From: Limnephilus marmoratus
Taxonomy: Eukaryota; Arthropoda; Insecta; Trichoptera; Limnephilidae
NCBI GenBank assembly: GCA_917880885.1
Contig: OU862906.1
Location: 59,438,665-59,502,664 of the forward strand
Direction of reading: 5' to 3'
Length of the DNA: 64,000 nucleotides
Positions within the stretch are counted from its first letter, which is position 1. Every line of letters starts with the position of its first letter. This document shows positions 11,699 through 22,739 of this stretch, piece by piece. The notes under the pieces are model-generated. The model was not told where the DNA came from and searched no databases. It saw nothing but the letters and a program-made list of their open reading frames with translations. The position numbers and the translations under genes were made by a program.

Positions 11699-13496
11699 TC
11701 CTAGTAGGCGATTTCATCAGGGTGAAAGGACTGGATTCAAGGGTCAAAGGAGTTCAAGGTCATCAAGTCAACTGTCATCTCCATCACGTCAAGGGTCCAG
11801 AAGATGCGAGAGGTGTTTTATAACTCATCGACCGGAGTTATGTCCTTCAAAAAAGTGGAAATGTTACAAGTGTAATATTTACGGGCATACGTCGAAATTT
11901 TGTCCAAACGCAAAATTAATCATCAATCACGTAAAATGTGTCAATAATGTAAATGTATTAAATATGTCAGTGTCTGATACAGCGAAAATTAATTTAATTG
12001 TAAATGGTATCAATATGTCTTTTATGATTGACACAGGAAGTTCTTCGACATTAATAAGTAACAAAATGTATTTAAAATTTTTCAAAACTTGTCAGTTAAG
12101 TCAATTCTACGGTAATTTGTTCACAGCAAATAGTCAAAATTTATTTTGTTTTGGATTTTTTATGGCAAAAGTAAATGTTGTGGATTCTAATGTTGTAATG
12201 GATTTACCACTATTGGTTATAAAAAATCTGTCGTCTGATGCTATTTTGGGTAGAAATTGGTTAAAAGTGTTTGATCCATCTTGGGAAAATACTTTCATAA
12301 GTTCTTTAATGTCAAATATGCATAATAATACTGTAAATTCAGTGTCTGTCAGCGAGAAAAATAAAACAAATATTGTTAAAAAATTGTCACAAAAATATTT
12401 AAATTCTTTTTCGATTACTAATAACGATTTACCAATTAAAGAATTTTCTGTGAATTTAAGTTTAAAAAATAATGCTACTCCTGTCTTTCACAAAGCATAT
12501 GAAGTTCCTTATGCACTTCGTGCTGAAGTATGTCAAGAGCTAAGTCGTCTTGAAAGCGAAGGCATTATTTCAAAAGTTAAATATAGTAGTTGGTCTTCTC
12601 CAATAGTTTGTGTACCTAAACAAAATGGAAAATTACGTTTATGTGCAGATTTGAAATCTACAGTCAATCCACAATTGAGAATTGATCAATATCCTATTCC
12701 ACGTCCAGAGGATATTTTTAATAAATTTTCAGGTTGTCAAGTATTCTGTAAATTAGATTTAACAAACGCATATTTACAGTTGTCTGTGTCAGATTCTAGT
12801 AAAGAATTACTTACAATTAATACATGTAATGGTTTATATGTCTATAATCGTTTAACTTATGGATTGTCATCGGCTCCTGCCGTTTTTCAAATGGTAATTG
12901 ATACAGTTTTGTGTGGCATAAAAAACTGTGCTGCATATATTGATGATATTTGTATAGGTGGTAAAGACGAGAAGGAGTGTTCTGATACTTTGGATAAAGT
13001 TTTGTCAAAATTAAATGAGTTTAATATAAAAATTAATGTGTCAAAAAGTGAATTTTTTGTGAATTCTTTTGAATTTTTAGGGTTTACTTTGTCAGGTCAG
13101 GGCAAAAGTCCGTCTTTGTCGAAAGTTGAGAAAATTAAGTCTACTGGGTGTCCAGAAAATATTACTCAACTAAAGTCATATTTGTCAATGTTGAATTTTT
13201 ATAGGAATTTTATTCCTATGTGTCCTACAGTGCTAGAACCACTTCATAATTTATTAAGAAAAAATGTGAAATGGTGTTGGTCTGATGAATGCGAAAAGGC
13301 ATTTGTAAATAGTAAGTCTCTTTTGTCAGATAAAACTATGTTAGTTTTATTTGATCCGTCAAAACCATTGTGTCTTACAGTCGATTCCAGTGCATACGGT
13401 GTCGGTTGTGTCTTAAGTCATGTCGTAAAGAACCAAGAATTTCGTATAGCTTTTGAGTCTGCAACATTAAATTCAGCTCAAAGAAATTATAGCTAA
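11607..13496 (+). pseudogene. nucleocapsid-protease-RT-RNase H part of pol
   Basis: In the frame numbered from the ATG at 11607, two zinc knuckles are visible: C67-x2-C70-x3-H74-x4-C79 and C86-x2-C89-x4-H94-x4-C99. Then come the protease DTG at 142-144, the RT with KLDL (D384) and YIDD at 444-447 (12936-12947), and the start of RNase H. The frame is cut by TAA at 13494-13496, where the family has glutamine before LHKEALAI. That frame then stays open for about 90 bases. This is the main catalytic part of the element; the ATG at 11607 is not a likely start, since the true reading comes from gag. Confidence 0.85.
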
Positions 13497-15082
13497 TTGC
13501 ACAAGGAAGCCCTTGCTATTATTTTTGGAATTAAGAAATTTCACAAATATTTAATTGGTCGTCATTTTACGATATATACTGATCATGCTCCATGTTGTCT
13601 TTATTTGCTGAAAACAAAAAAGTCCCCGTTTTAGCAGCATCACATCTTATAAGATGGTCTATAATATTGTCTGCGTACAATTATAAATTGGAATATAAAA
13701 AAGGATTGAAAATTCCTCAAGCAGATGTAATGTCACGTTTGCCAAGTAAACAACAATTCAATATTGAGGAATGTAATTTTGTATACATGTCTACACCATT
13801 AATTCCATTCTCAGAAGTTGGAAGTCATTCTGAAAAAGATGAAACATTATGTAAAGTCATTAAGTATGTTTCAATCGGTTGGATTGAAAACTTGTCAAGT
13901 CCAGAAATTAAAAAATATTTCAAGTTTAAAAATTTACTGTCGGTCAAAGGAAAATGTCTTTTATTTGGTGACAGAATTGTAATACCAGAATCTCTTAAGT
14001 CCAAAGTCCTAAATTTAATACATTATGGTCATCCTGGTATAGTCAGATCAAAAATTCTTGCTCGTTCATACGTATGGTGGTTAGGTATGAATCAAGATAT
14101 TGAAGATGTTATTTCTAGATGTGAAATGTGTCAGTCTGTACAAAATGCTAACAAAAATGTACGTCATAGTTTTCCTATTGCTGAAAGTCCATGGGAAAGA
14201 GTCCATTTGGATTTTTTTGATTTAAAAGGTTCAAAATACTTATTAGTTTGCGACTCATATTCAAAGTGGGTAGAATATTTTTACATGAAAAATACTAAAT
14301 ATTCGGATTTGTTATCTAAATTAAGTGAAGTTTTTTCCAGATTCGCTTTTCCGAAAACTATTGTTTGTGATAATGGTCCCCCATTTTCATGCAAAGAATT
14401 TTCTATTTTTTGTAAAGAAAAATCAATTAAATTATTATTTTGTCCGCCGTATAATCCCGAGTCAAATGGATTAGCGGAACGGTCTGTTCAAACTTTCAAA
14501 AAAATATTAATTAAATTTATGTTTTCGAAAAATTCTAAATTTTTATCGCCAGCTCAACGTCTAATAGATTGTCTGTATAGTTATCGTTCCACTCCTACTT
14601 CTGTTACGGGTGTATCTCCAATGGCTAAAATATTTTCATATGAGCCACGTACACCACTACATATTTTGTCAGAAGAAAGTCATGTCAATAAAAGTAAACA
14701 ATCACAAAATGTCAAACAATCAACAAAAAATGCATTGAAAGAATTTAAAGAAAATGATAATGTTTTGGTCTATTTAAGACATGTGAAAGGTCCTATGAAA
14801 TGGTTTCAGGGAACTGTTAAGTTGAAATTAAGTTCATGGGTGTATCTAATTCAATTAATCGGAGGAGAGGTGAAAAAGGTTCATGTTAACCAGATAAAAA
14901 AAAGTTGTCTTAAGTCAAAATCAAGTTATGAGAGTCCCGATAAATGGCAAGACTTTACAAGTCAGGAAAATGAAATTGTTATTGAACCTTTACCCAGCAC
15001 TAGTGGAAATAATGATATTATAACTAGGTCTGGCAGAGTTGTGAAACCCCCTGTACGATTTAGTCATAGTGATTACTCTTAA
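13497..15082 (+). pseudogene. RNase H end and integrase of the LTR element
   Basis: After the stop at 13494 the RNase H block [19 protein letters not shown] continues in the old frame to TDHAP. A one-base loss near 13590 shifts reading into the frame of 13592-15082. That frame gives the RNase H end, then integrase: zinc-binding H144, H147, C177, C180; catalytic D207, D260 and E296, with 35 residues between the last two (DD35E); and a C-terminal domain ending in ITRSGRVVKPPVRF. All catalytic residues remain, so the losses are of frame and not of active site. Confidence 0.85.
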
Positions 15083-15130
15083 GTTTCTTTGTCATTGTTA
15101 TTTGGTTTGATATAAACATAAATAAAAAAT

Positions 15131-15145
15131 GGAAGGAGGGAAGGA
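15131..15145 (+). promoter_or_regulatory. polypurine tract
   Basis: GGAAGGAGGGAAGGA lies directly before the 3' LTR and would prime plus-strand synthesis. Confidence 0.85.
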
Positions 15146-15303
15146 TGTTATGTTGGTAATAATAATAACCAGCTGTCAAATGCTGATAGTTGGCAGGTCT
15201 GTCGCGTCACTTGATGTATAACCTTGAACTTGTCAACAGTGTCAATAAACGTCTTACAAATGAATCAGTTCTTGTATTTAATTAAGAAACCTCAAACATT
15301 ATA
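15146..15303 (+). repeat. 3' LTR (158 bp)
   Basis: Same length and, as far as I can read, same sequence as the 5' LTR. Followed by the CTAAC target duplication at 15304-15308. Confidence 0.9.
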
Positions 15304-15700
15304 CTAACCAACACGCCGTTTCCCCGCAGGGGTAAGCAGAGAGGACGGACCGCCAAACATCCCGGTCTTGGCAAACATTCCTTGCTTCGTTTACATTCAT
15401 ACAACGTCTCATACATTCTCTTCTATTATTCTGACTCTTGACATAGCCCGACTCAAGTATCTGATTCACTTGGTCGTGACATGTCTTTTTTGGGCGTCCT
15501 CGACTTCTTCTACCGTTCATATCTGCGTCATGTATTCTCCTTACACTCCTTTCCTCGTTCATTCGCTCTACATGCCCAAACCATCGAAGCGTTCCTTTCT
15601 TGATCTTACTCATCACGCTTACATCAGCCTTGCATTCTTTGCGGATTTCCACATTTCTCACTCGATCATACATGGTTTTACCACGTTTTATGGAAACACA
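15304..15700 (-). pseudogene. RTE-like LINE C-terminal fragment
   Basis: The minus strand translates to the end of an RTE-type LINE: GKTMYDRVRN, then TLRWFGHVERM, GRRSRGRPKKTCHDQV and finally DRDVWRSVLSAYPCGETAC. These are well-known end motifs of insect RTE-class pol proteins. A second piece of the same family lies at 39836-39905. The LTR element sits precisely at its 3' end, so the LINE tail was the insertion target. Confidence 0.75.
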
Positions 15701-15862
15701 CGCGTATATATATCATCTGTTTACTAAATCGATTAACTGCCTCAAGAAATCTATGTGGTATTTTACAAAAAAATGACTATGTAAATGAGCAAAGTATTTT
15801 TAATTACCTCACTGTGTAACTCAACTCATTACACGGGTTTAACAGCAAGAGCCAGAGGGATT

Positions 15863-16657
15863 TTAACCAGCGATTCCTGAGCATCATCACACTTGGCTCT
15901 ACAACCCCTGGTGGGTCTTGGCCTCCTCAAGATTCTTCCTCCACTTATCACGGTTTTGTGCCAGCTCTCTCAATCAGTTTACAATCTCCAGGGTGGATAT
16001 GTCTTTGAGGACGCTGTCGCTCCATCTTAAACTTGTTCTTTCCAAGCTCCTTCGCCCTGTCGGTCTTGTGTTCAGCAGGGACTTTAGTGCTTGATGCTCG
16101 GTCATTCTCTCTACATGACCCATCCACCGAAGTCTTCCCAGTTTTAAAAAGAGGATATAGCTCATTGTTATAAAGTCTGCGCCAAAATCCATTTTCTGAA
16201 ACCGGTGCGAAGACACGCCTCAAAATTTTCCTTTCAAAAACATCCAGTGCTCGCTCATTCCTCTTAGTTAGTACCCAAGTCTCAGCTGCGTATGTGAGTA
16301 CTGGTCTGATAAGTGTTTTGTACACTAATATATTGGTGTTTCTGGACAGCAGTCTGGAATTCATTTGGTTTTGTAGGCGGTAATAACAGCGATTTGCGTT
16401 CACTAAATGCATATTTGGAGTAAAAAATATAGTTGTCATTTTGCTGTCCGATGATATATTTTTAAATTAAAAACAGTAAAAATATGTTTTCATCACAAGT
16501 CACAACTGAGTAGTGAGGTTTAACCAAGGTGACGGGATTAGCGTCCAATTCCGTCGCGAAATGTGATTGAAAATTTTTTTTTCTAATTTTAATAGAAAAA
16601 AATCATCGGACAGCAAAACGGTCTCTACTTTTTATATGCTCAGGAATCGCTGGTTAA
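15863..16657. repeat. 22-bp perfect inverted repeats around a LINE fragment
   Basis: The arms TTAACCAGCGATTCCTGAGC.. (15863-15884) and its reverse complement (16636-16657) match perfectly over 22 bp. Inside lie a LINE fragment (15870-16440) and a second hairpin whose 17-bp arms carry TTGCTGTCCGATGAT (about 16439-16455 and 16603-16619). Either a TIR element captured the LINE piece, or a LINE end was duplicated in inverted order. The left arm overlaps the LINE coding end, which favours the second reading. Confidence 0.55.
15870..16440 (-). pseudogene. RTE-like LINE fragment (different family), frameshifted
   Basis: The minus frame 15948-16439 gives LVYKTLIRPVLTYAAETWVL and ALDVFERKILRRVFAPV. 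These are standard post-RT motifs of RTE-class LINEs. Near the LYPLFKTG block the reading must jump to the frame of 15974-16216, which carries RLRWMGHVERM. A third frame supplies LAQNRDKWRKNLEEA at the end. Two frameshifts and the missing 5' part show it is dead. Confidence 0.7.
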
Positions 16658-16835
16658 CATCCTTCGAGCACATACTGTTACACCCTGCACATTATACCTA
16701 CTCACTGATAAAATTGTATTCCAAATTAATAAAATACTGAGTTTTAACCACTTTTATTGTTTAAAAAACCAAAACGCTTTGTAAGCAAAGCTTACTTAAC
16801 CAGGTACTTTATTTACATTTGCTGAAGTAAGCATT

Positions 16836-17305
16836 GTTTTTTTAAATTTTTTTTTTACGAATACCGCACAAGAGTTACCAACTGCCCCCGTCTGGAGCCA
16901 ATGAGACTATGGCATCCCCAATTGGGGTATGTTCTGAGGCTGAAGGTTAGGGGAAGGGGAGGGGAAGGAGATGAGGAAGAGGAAGGTGAGGAAGTACCTG
17001 GCTATTCAGATCTGGTCACCAAACACGGCTAAAGACTTTTTTTGTTATTTATTTTTGGGATGTTATCCCGTTTTGCACGGTTAAAGCCATTTCAAGCAAC
17101 GTTTCAATTCTGAATAGTGGTCTTATACGGGGATACTGAGAGTATCTTCCATTCTGGAACGTGTCGCAAATATACTATATATTATTTCAAATGAATTAAT
17201 TGTGAAATACCACTAATCAGTCAAATAAAATTTATTTGCGCCCACCCGGGATCGGACCCGGGAGAGTGTTACCTCGGGATCACGGAGGCCGTCTGTTGGA
17301 TTTAA
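16836..17305 (-). mobile_element. tRNA-derived SINE (family T), copy 2
   Basis: Minus strand, with the poly(A) tail shown as a T tract at about 16836-16856. The body shares CTGGCTATTCAGATCTGGTC with the other copies. The tRNA-like head at 17235-17305 is partly rearranged. About 45 bp at 17040-17085 are foreign and resemble the terminus of the foldback element at 42962-43126. They are bordered by similar CACGGYTAAAG sequences, so this is an insertion into the SINE. Confidence 0.75.
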
Positions 17306-17325
17306 ACCATGAAAGCGGTTAAAAC

Positions 17326-17860
17326 AGAGGCGTCTACTAATATCTACAGGAATTCCAAAAACTGAAAAAATCAAACTAATATCTATGAGAACCAAAGTAT
17401 TGACGAATATCTACAGCTCAAACTGTTGACTAATATCAATATCTATGAGAACCAAAGTGTTGACGAATATCTACAGCTCAAGCTGCTTACTAATATCTAT
17501 GAGAACCAAAGTGTTGACGAATATCTACAGCACTGGCAGAGGTTGGATTTACAATTATGTATAGCATATTGGAATAACGTAATATTGCGTATGCAGTTTA
17601 AAAAACTTAATTTATGTAAGTATGTATGTAAAAATCCCTAATATCGGACTATTGGACACATTTAGCTGATTAGTCCAACCTACGCTCTGTAGATATTAGC
17701 TCAACCTACGCTCTGTAGATATTTGTCAACACTGGGACCGTCATATATATTCGTCCGACCTTAGCTCTGTAGATATTAGTCAACACTCTGAAGTTCGTAG
17801 ATATTATTTCAACATATGAGCTGTAGATATTCGTCCGACATACAGGTTGTAGATATTAGT
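17326..17860. repeat. degenerate tandem repeat, both orientations
   Basis: At 17371-17532, three units of about 54-60 bp each contain TATCTATGAGAACCAAAG and GACGAATATCTACAG. From about 17640 the same motif recurs in the opposite orientation as CTGTAGATATT every 30-40 bp to 17850. The open frame at 17426-17641 only reads through the units. Confidence 0.7.
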
Positions 17861-18357
17861 ATCTGAAGTCCACAACGTGCCACAAAATAAGTTTGCTGTG
17901 TTTGAAGAAGTTAAAAATGTATATTGAAAAACGAATTGGAAACACATCTTTATGACAGTACCACAACACTGATAAAGCCACGATTGAAAAAAGTTGTATT
18001 TCTACAAATTATCACGTCGAATATTAAAAAATTGAAAATAATCTTCTGACGCCATTCAGAAATTATAAATAAAGTTACCGAACAAATAATTTCACAATCA
18101 ATCATTTACGTCGATAGAAATGTAAAGAAGGGTGGTAACAACGTAAGAATACGCAAAAAAATCTTTTGTCAAACTTTTCATTTCAATTCTTTTCAACTAA
18201 ATCGACCTCACTTTTACAAACTTTTGACGACTGAAAATTATAATTTTCCGTCGTCAATAATTATTGGCCTAGATTACGCGAGTACTCCAATGTTTGCCCT
18301 CTGTATCTTCCTGATGAGACATCACAAATCAAAATCAATTTATTCGATTACCAATAG
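17861..18357. other. no recognised feature
   Basis: AT-rich spacer; the frame starting at 18224 only runs into the retroposon that follows. Confidence 0.5.
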
Positions 18358-18757
18358 ATCAGACGTAGGTCACCCCAAGTGGTTTGCTACGTTTGGTGAC
18401 TTAGCAGAGGTGCCCAGGTTTATAAGGTGGGGTTTGTTCGTATCTTGGCGGTGGATGCGTCTGACCACCAACTGCATGGTAGGCCGGATCGGGAGAGAAT
18501 GGTTGAAGGAGTCCCTTTGACTTCTCCAGCCGTACTCTCTCGGAAAATCGCCTTGCACCGCATTGGAGAGATGGATTCATATGTCTGTCATTCCTGACAC
18601 ACACTGACCCCCAGATTCCTACCCACCCCTGATACCCTTTTCCTTCCCAGAACTTCCTCTCCTTCCTTTCCTAAAGGGACCTTCCACACAGCACTCCCAA
18701 AGATGACATAGGTCCTGAGGGAAATTATTTTCCACGGGCCCTCCTGTGTGGAGCCAA
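18358..18757 (+). mobile_element. retroposon family A, long subfamily, interrupted tail
   Basis: It starts near the TAGGTCACCCCAAGTGG motif, keeps the middle part of the long subfamily, and ends at CTCCTGTGTGGAGC. The expected TAATG-poly(A) end is found only at 19032, after an inserted MITE (18758-19032). The MITE therefore jumped into the retroposon tail. Confidence 0.8.
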
Positions 18758-19032
18758 GGGGTCGTCCATTAACCACGTGAGGCTCGAAAAGGGGGGGGGG
18801 GAATCACGAAATATCACTAGGAGGGAGGGGGGGGGATATAATGAGATATCACGTGTATTTATTTTTCGTTGAACGCACAATAATATTCTGAAAATGTCAA
18901 TATACTTTGTGCTAAAAAAATACACGTGATTTTGGGAATGCGGGGGTAGTCTAAAACCTCACCATATATCGCCAGGGGGGGAGGGGGTTAAAAAGTTGCT
19001 AAAAAACATCACGTGATTAATGGACGACCCCT
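18758..19032. mobile_element. MITE with GGGGTCGTCCATTAA termini
   Basis: TIRs of about 23 bp (one mismatch) begin AGGGGTCGTCCATTAA and include CACGTGA. The 275-bp interior has poly(G) tracts and a second CACGTG pair (near 18850 and 18922) and no ORF. The insertion splits the tail of the family A copy at 18358-18757; flanking bases suggest a 2-bp, perhaps TA, duplication that has since changed. Confidence 0.75.
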
Positions 19033-19326
19033 AATGAAAAAAAAATTATATTTATTTTTACTTCATATTGTGTCGAAATATTTGATGAAAGATTAGGAAA
19101 TTGACCTCAACGAAATATCTATGGCAAAATAATTATTTTTCGTAAACACTGGGTCATTCCTAACCCACCACCGTAGTCGATTAAATATCTACTGCTTTGA
19201 TAAATGATCGGATTTGAATAGGCAGGCCTTTCTTCTTCCTCGTCTACTTACCTTTGACGCTTCCTTGAAAATGGAGATCCCATACTTCTACTGGCGTAAG
19301 AGAATCCTTATCTATTTATATAAAAC

Positions 19327-19905
19327 TAGCGAGTTTCCGGCATGCATTGCTATGCCACTTAATAAAGAAATTGTTTCTCCCTGCGTGTCCTTTCCCATTC
19401 AGCCCGTTACCTTTCCGCCTCCCCTTCCTCTCCCGCGTCCCCTTCCCCTCAGGCGTTCCCACTCTGCCTTCCCTCTCCCCACGCCCCTGCTTCCACCGTC
19501 CAGCGAACTCCCCTCCCGAGTTCCCCCCCCCTCCCGCATTCCATACATTCAGTTTTCAAACAGCTCACGTGCCACATATTGCATTTTTTTATACAAATTT
19601 CATAATGCCAGACCGCCCGTTTCTGCACTGAGTCGAGGGTATTTTTCAGGTATTTTGGTGCTCTAGACCAGAGGTGGCTGCTAAATTCAACCGAGGGGCG
19701 AACTTGTGATTCGTACAGGGTTAGCAGTTGTGTACTATTAAAGTATCTGCGGGCCCTGTACAGTACGCCCATTTTTTGGGAGGCTAACTTTACTCTGGCT
19801 TCGATGGAGCCCCCATACCTGAGCTGGTCACTTAGGGTTACACCATCCCAAAATAAATCCCCAAAGTTTCATCGCAATCGGATGAATGATTTAACATCGC
19901 ATATG
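19327..19905 (+). repeat. dispersed repeat R, copy 1, split by a LINE piece
   Basis: Begins CTAGCGAGTTTCCGGCATGC, runs through CCACTTAATAAAGAAATTGT and a C/T-rich block (19380-19545), then ATACAAATTTCATAATGCCA. After the LINE fragment at 19622-19852 it resumes with CCCCAAAGTTTCATCGCAAT. It encodes nothing obvious. The class (SINE, MITE or LINE 3' UTR) is not resolved. All four copies lie on the plus strand. Confidence 0.65.
19622..19852 (-). pseudogene. jockey-superfamily LINE, internal fragment
   Basis: The minus strand encodes KMGVLYRARRYFNSTQLLTL followed by SQVRPSVEFSSHLWSRAP, post-RT motifs of the same LINE family as at 35547-35828. Neither the 3' tail nor poly(A) is present. The piece lies inside repeat R, so it came in as an internal fragment or lost its end later. 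Confidence 0.7.
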
Positions 19906-20547
19906 TATCTCATATATCCCCAAGCATATTTTGATATTAATGTACATTGATTTTCTTTTTTAAAATGCACCAATAAGATTTCACAATTCACCGTGAAATA
20001 GGTTGATGTGGAGGTCACATCTAGTGACTATTGTATCGATGAAAATTTCAAGGAAAAAATCAGTACACGTACAATATTCTTTGTTTTTAAATGCCCGTTA
20101 AAAAGCATTAATTATTTAAAAGCAATTTGAAAATTAATCGGGTTATAAAATGTTTCATTGCTCCAGCGTTAGGACTTTTAATGAAACGAGTAAATCCTTT
20201 TCAAGTACTTTAATGCTTCATAATTTTTTTGTTTATTTTGATTTCAAGAGAATTTATGATGTAACTTCAACTTTACTTACTTCTTCGTCGTACTTACTCG
20301 TTTCCAAATAATAGTTTTTGTTATTTTTTTTGTTCATTAATTTAAAGTTCTGTGGACATTACATTTTAAACGTCTTACGTGTTTTGAATAGCATCTCGAT
20401 AGTCTTGCGTGGGAATAATGTCCTTCTTTTATATCAATATTTAATTCATGTTCACACCATGCCGACATTTTAGCTGGTAGGTAAGTAGGTAGGAGGTAGG
20501 TACTATAAATATAATATCTGGATCCTCTTCTGACAAAATCAAAATAA
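19906..20547. other. no recognised feature
   Basis: AT-rich, no credible ORF or repeat. Confidence 0.5.
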
Positions 20548-20794
20548 CTCACGATTTACTGATTATGGTAGGTAATCTCTACATATTATAGTCTCACAAT
20601 TTACTAATTATGGTAATCTCTACATAATATAGTTTCACAATTTACTAATTATGGTAATCTCTACATATTATAGTCTCACAATTTACTAATTATGGTAATC
20701 TCTACATATTATTGTCTCACAATTTACTAATTATGGTAATCTCTACATATTATAGTCTCACATTTACTAATTATGGTAATCTCTACATATTATA
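20548..20794. repeat. 41-bp minisatellite, six units
   Basis: Six head-to-tail units of about 41 bp, each reading CTCACAATTTACTAATTATG then GTAATCTCTACATATTATAG. Most are 97-100 percent alike by eye. The first unit has a GTAG insertion and the last a one-base loss. Confidence 0.9.
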
Positions 20795-21655
20795 AATTAA
20801 AGTCCTCCGCCGCGCCTGTCTGTCTGTTCGAGATAAACTGAAAAAACTATTGAATCGATTTTCCTCCTAAAATAAATAAATAAATGCGTTTGCAACAAAT
20901 TTTACTGCCTGAAAGAGGCACTTGCGATTCTAAAGCAACGGTAAACTTGCCATGTAAAATGAATGTCAAGGCGACTAGGGAAAATGGTAGACATTGGAGT
21001 AAAATGTAAAGTTTTTTTTTAAGTTTCCTGACAAATTTAATAATAGCAGTAATCCATCAATTCCATTTAATCCCGGTGTTACCCCATCTCAAAAACATGA
21101 ACTCCTTGTCAAAACGTTGACTATATTATTGTAAAATCTTGAAATACATCGCTTACTGAAAACTTGAGTACCTACATGTATTCCGAAAAATTAAACATCT
21201 GGCAAAAAAAACATGCTTTATTGTTTGAGTGATGGTCCCGATAGGATACGATACAATGCGTACAGACATATACCTACTACCTACAATACGATATGATGTA
21301 CGTATATGTATAACATGTTTGTGACATAAGTGTACTTTTCAGGTTTCTATAGCAGCGCAAAAATTGGTGCTTTAACTTTAGGCTTGGAAGCCAACTAAGA
21401 ACTCACCTATGTTCAAAACATTTCGAAGAACGTTTTGTTCTCATTTTTTATAATGTACGAGTATCTCAGCCAGGAGTATCCCTGTCCCGGAGCGACCAGT
21501 AGGTATTCCAGGGTATTCCATTTGTTAGGACTTGGAACACGATATCTGGGGATGGGAAGGAGGTTGGAGTTGAGTCAGCCGGTATACCTATATCATGGCT
21601 AGGTTTATTGGCCATATAGGAATGTAGGATAGACCGAGATTGTGGGAAAGATTTA
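20795..21655. other. no recognised gene; start of a possible dispersed repeat
   Basis: Just after the minisatellite, CCTGTCTGTCTGTTCGAGAT resembles the oligo-GTCT ends of common insect repeats. The remainder is AT-rich without features. Confidence 0.4.
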
Positions 21656-22345
21656 TAATCTACTAGCTTTTACCCACGGCTTCGCTCGCATGGTTTTAGG
21701 AGGAAATCTATATATATGGAAATCAAAATATGCTAGCTTCTGGGTTTGTAGTTCCCGGCATGCGTTGCTATGCCACTTAATAAAGATATTGTTTCTCCCT
21801 GCGTGTCCTTTCCCTTCGCCCCATTCTTCCTTCTATTCCTATTCCTCTTCCGCATCCCCTTTCCCTCACGCGTTCCCACTCTACCTTCTCCGCTTTCCCT
21901 CTCCCCACATCCCTCTCCCGCTTCCCACGAACCCCCTTCCCCCTCCCGCATTCCACACATCCAGTCGCGTGCCACCTATTGCATTTTTTATACAAATTTC
22001 ATAATGCCAGAGCTCTCCAGCATATCTATATAGAAACCTCCGTTAACGTGCTGACAACTCACCAAAGCTTCGTCGCAATCGGATGAACGGTTTAGCAATG
22101 CGTAATTTCCTGATGCCAGAGATCACTATTTTATACAGAAACCATCGCGGGCATGCACACATCAAATCCCCAAAGTTTCATCGCAATCGGATGAACGGTT
22201 TAGCGACGCGTAATTTCATGTTACAAGAGCTCACTACTGTATACAGAAACCATCGCGGACATGCCATATCAAATCCCCAAAGTTTCATCGCATTCGGATG
22301 AATGGTTTAGCAACGCATAGCGGACATACAAATACAAACCCAAAA
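21656..22345 (+). repeat. dispersed repeat R, copy 2, with ~107-bp internal tandem
   Basis: The opening ACTAGCTTTTACCCACGGCT and then GTTCCCGGCATGCGTTGC are followed by the C/T-rich block. At 22070-22315 there are two and a half ~107-bp units containing GTTTCATCGCAATCGGATGA and CTGTATACAGAAACCATCGC. The short ORFs on both strands in the C/T-rich block are composition artefacts. Confidence 0.65.
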
Positions 22346-22389
22346 ACAAACATATTTTGATTTTTATGTGCATAGATTATTTCATAGAT

Positions 22390-22738
22390 GGCGCGACTTT
22401 GATTATTTTATGAAAAACACTTTTTACAAGTTATGCTTTAAAATATTTATATAAATTAAAACGTTTTCGCCTATACCAACACATTATGAATACGAATAAA
22501 TAGTTTAGTCCATAAACAAACTCGAATCTTTCAAAAAAGGCTAACAAATACAATATTGTTTCGGTGTTTAAAGCCAATATTGTATTTGTTAGCCTTGAAA
22601 GATTTGAGTTGTTCATGGACAAAAGTATTTATTCATATTCATATTGCGTATGTAAGGGCGGAAACAATTAATTCATCTTAATATTTTAAAGCGTAACTTG
22701 TAAAAAGTATTTTTCTTTAAAATAATTATAGTCGCGCC
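22390..22738. repeat. 349-bp long hairpin (foldback MITE)
   Basis: Nearly the whole stretch is one inverted repeat. GGCGCGACTTTGATTATTTT pairs with the far end, through ACTTTTTACAAGTTATGCTT and GGCTAACAAATACAATATTG next to a ~20-nt loop around 22558-22577. Arm identity by eye is about 85 percent. Such a transcript would form a ~165-bp duplex. The ends GGCGCGACT look like short TIRs; no target duplication is clear. Confidence 0.8.
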
Positions 22739-22739
22739 T

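Larger units (their letters stand above)
10824..15303 (+). mobile_element. Ty3/gypsy-type LTR retrotransposon
   Basis: A 4.48-kb element with 158-bp direct LTRs, primer-binding site, gag, zinc knuckles, protease, reverse transcriptase, RNase H, integrase, polypurine tract and target duplication. The order PR-RT-RH-IN is that of Ty3/gypsy elements (retrotransposons of the K02A2.6-like kind often found in insects). There is no envelope-like ORF. The LTRs look identical, which implies a recent insertion, yet three coding lesions are visible (near 11650, 13494 and 13590). It was inserted into the 3' end of an RTE-like LINE fragment (15304-15700). Confidence 0.92.

Noticed and set aside
11640..11700. 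Programmed frameshift between gag and pol at the A8 run
   Set aside because: The shift would fall between capsid and zinc knuckles and in the plus direction, unlike the usual site after nucleocapsid; a homopolymer indel is simpler.
20548..20794. CRISPR-like array (41-bp units)
   Set aside because: Units are directly adjacent with no unique spacers, and this is insect DNA; it is a minisatellite.
21733..22033. Arginine/glycine- and proline-rich ORFs
   Set aside because: They come from the C/T-rich block of repeat R; copies at other sites give unrelated frames.
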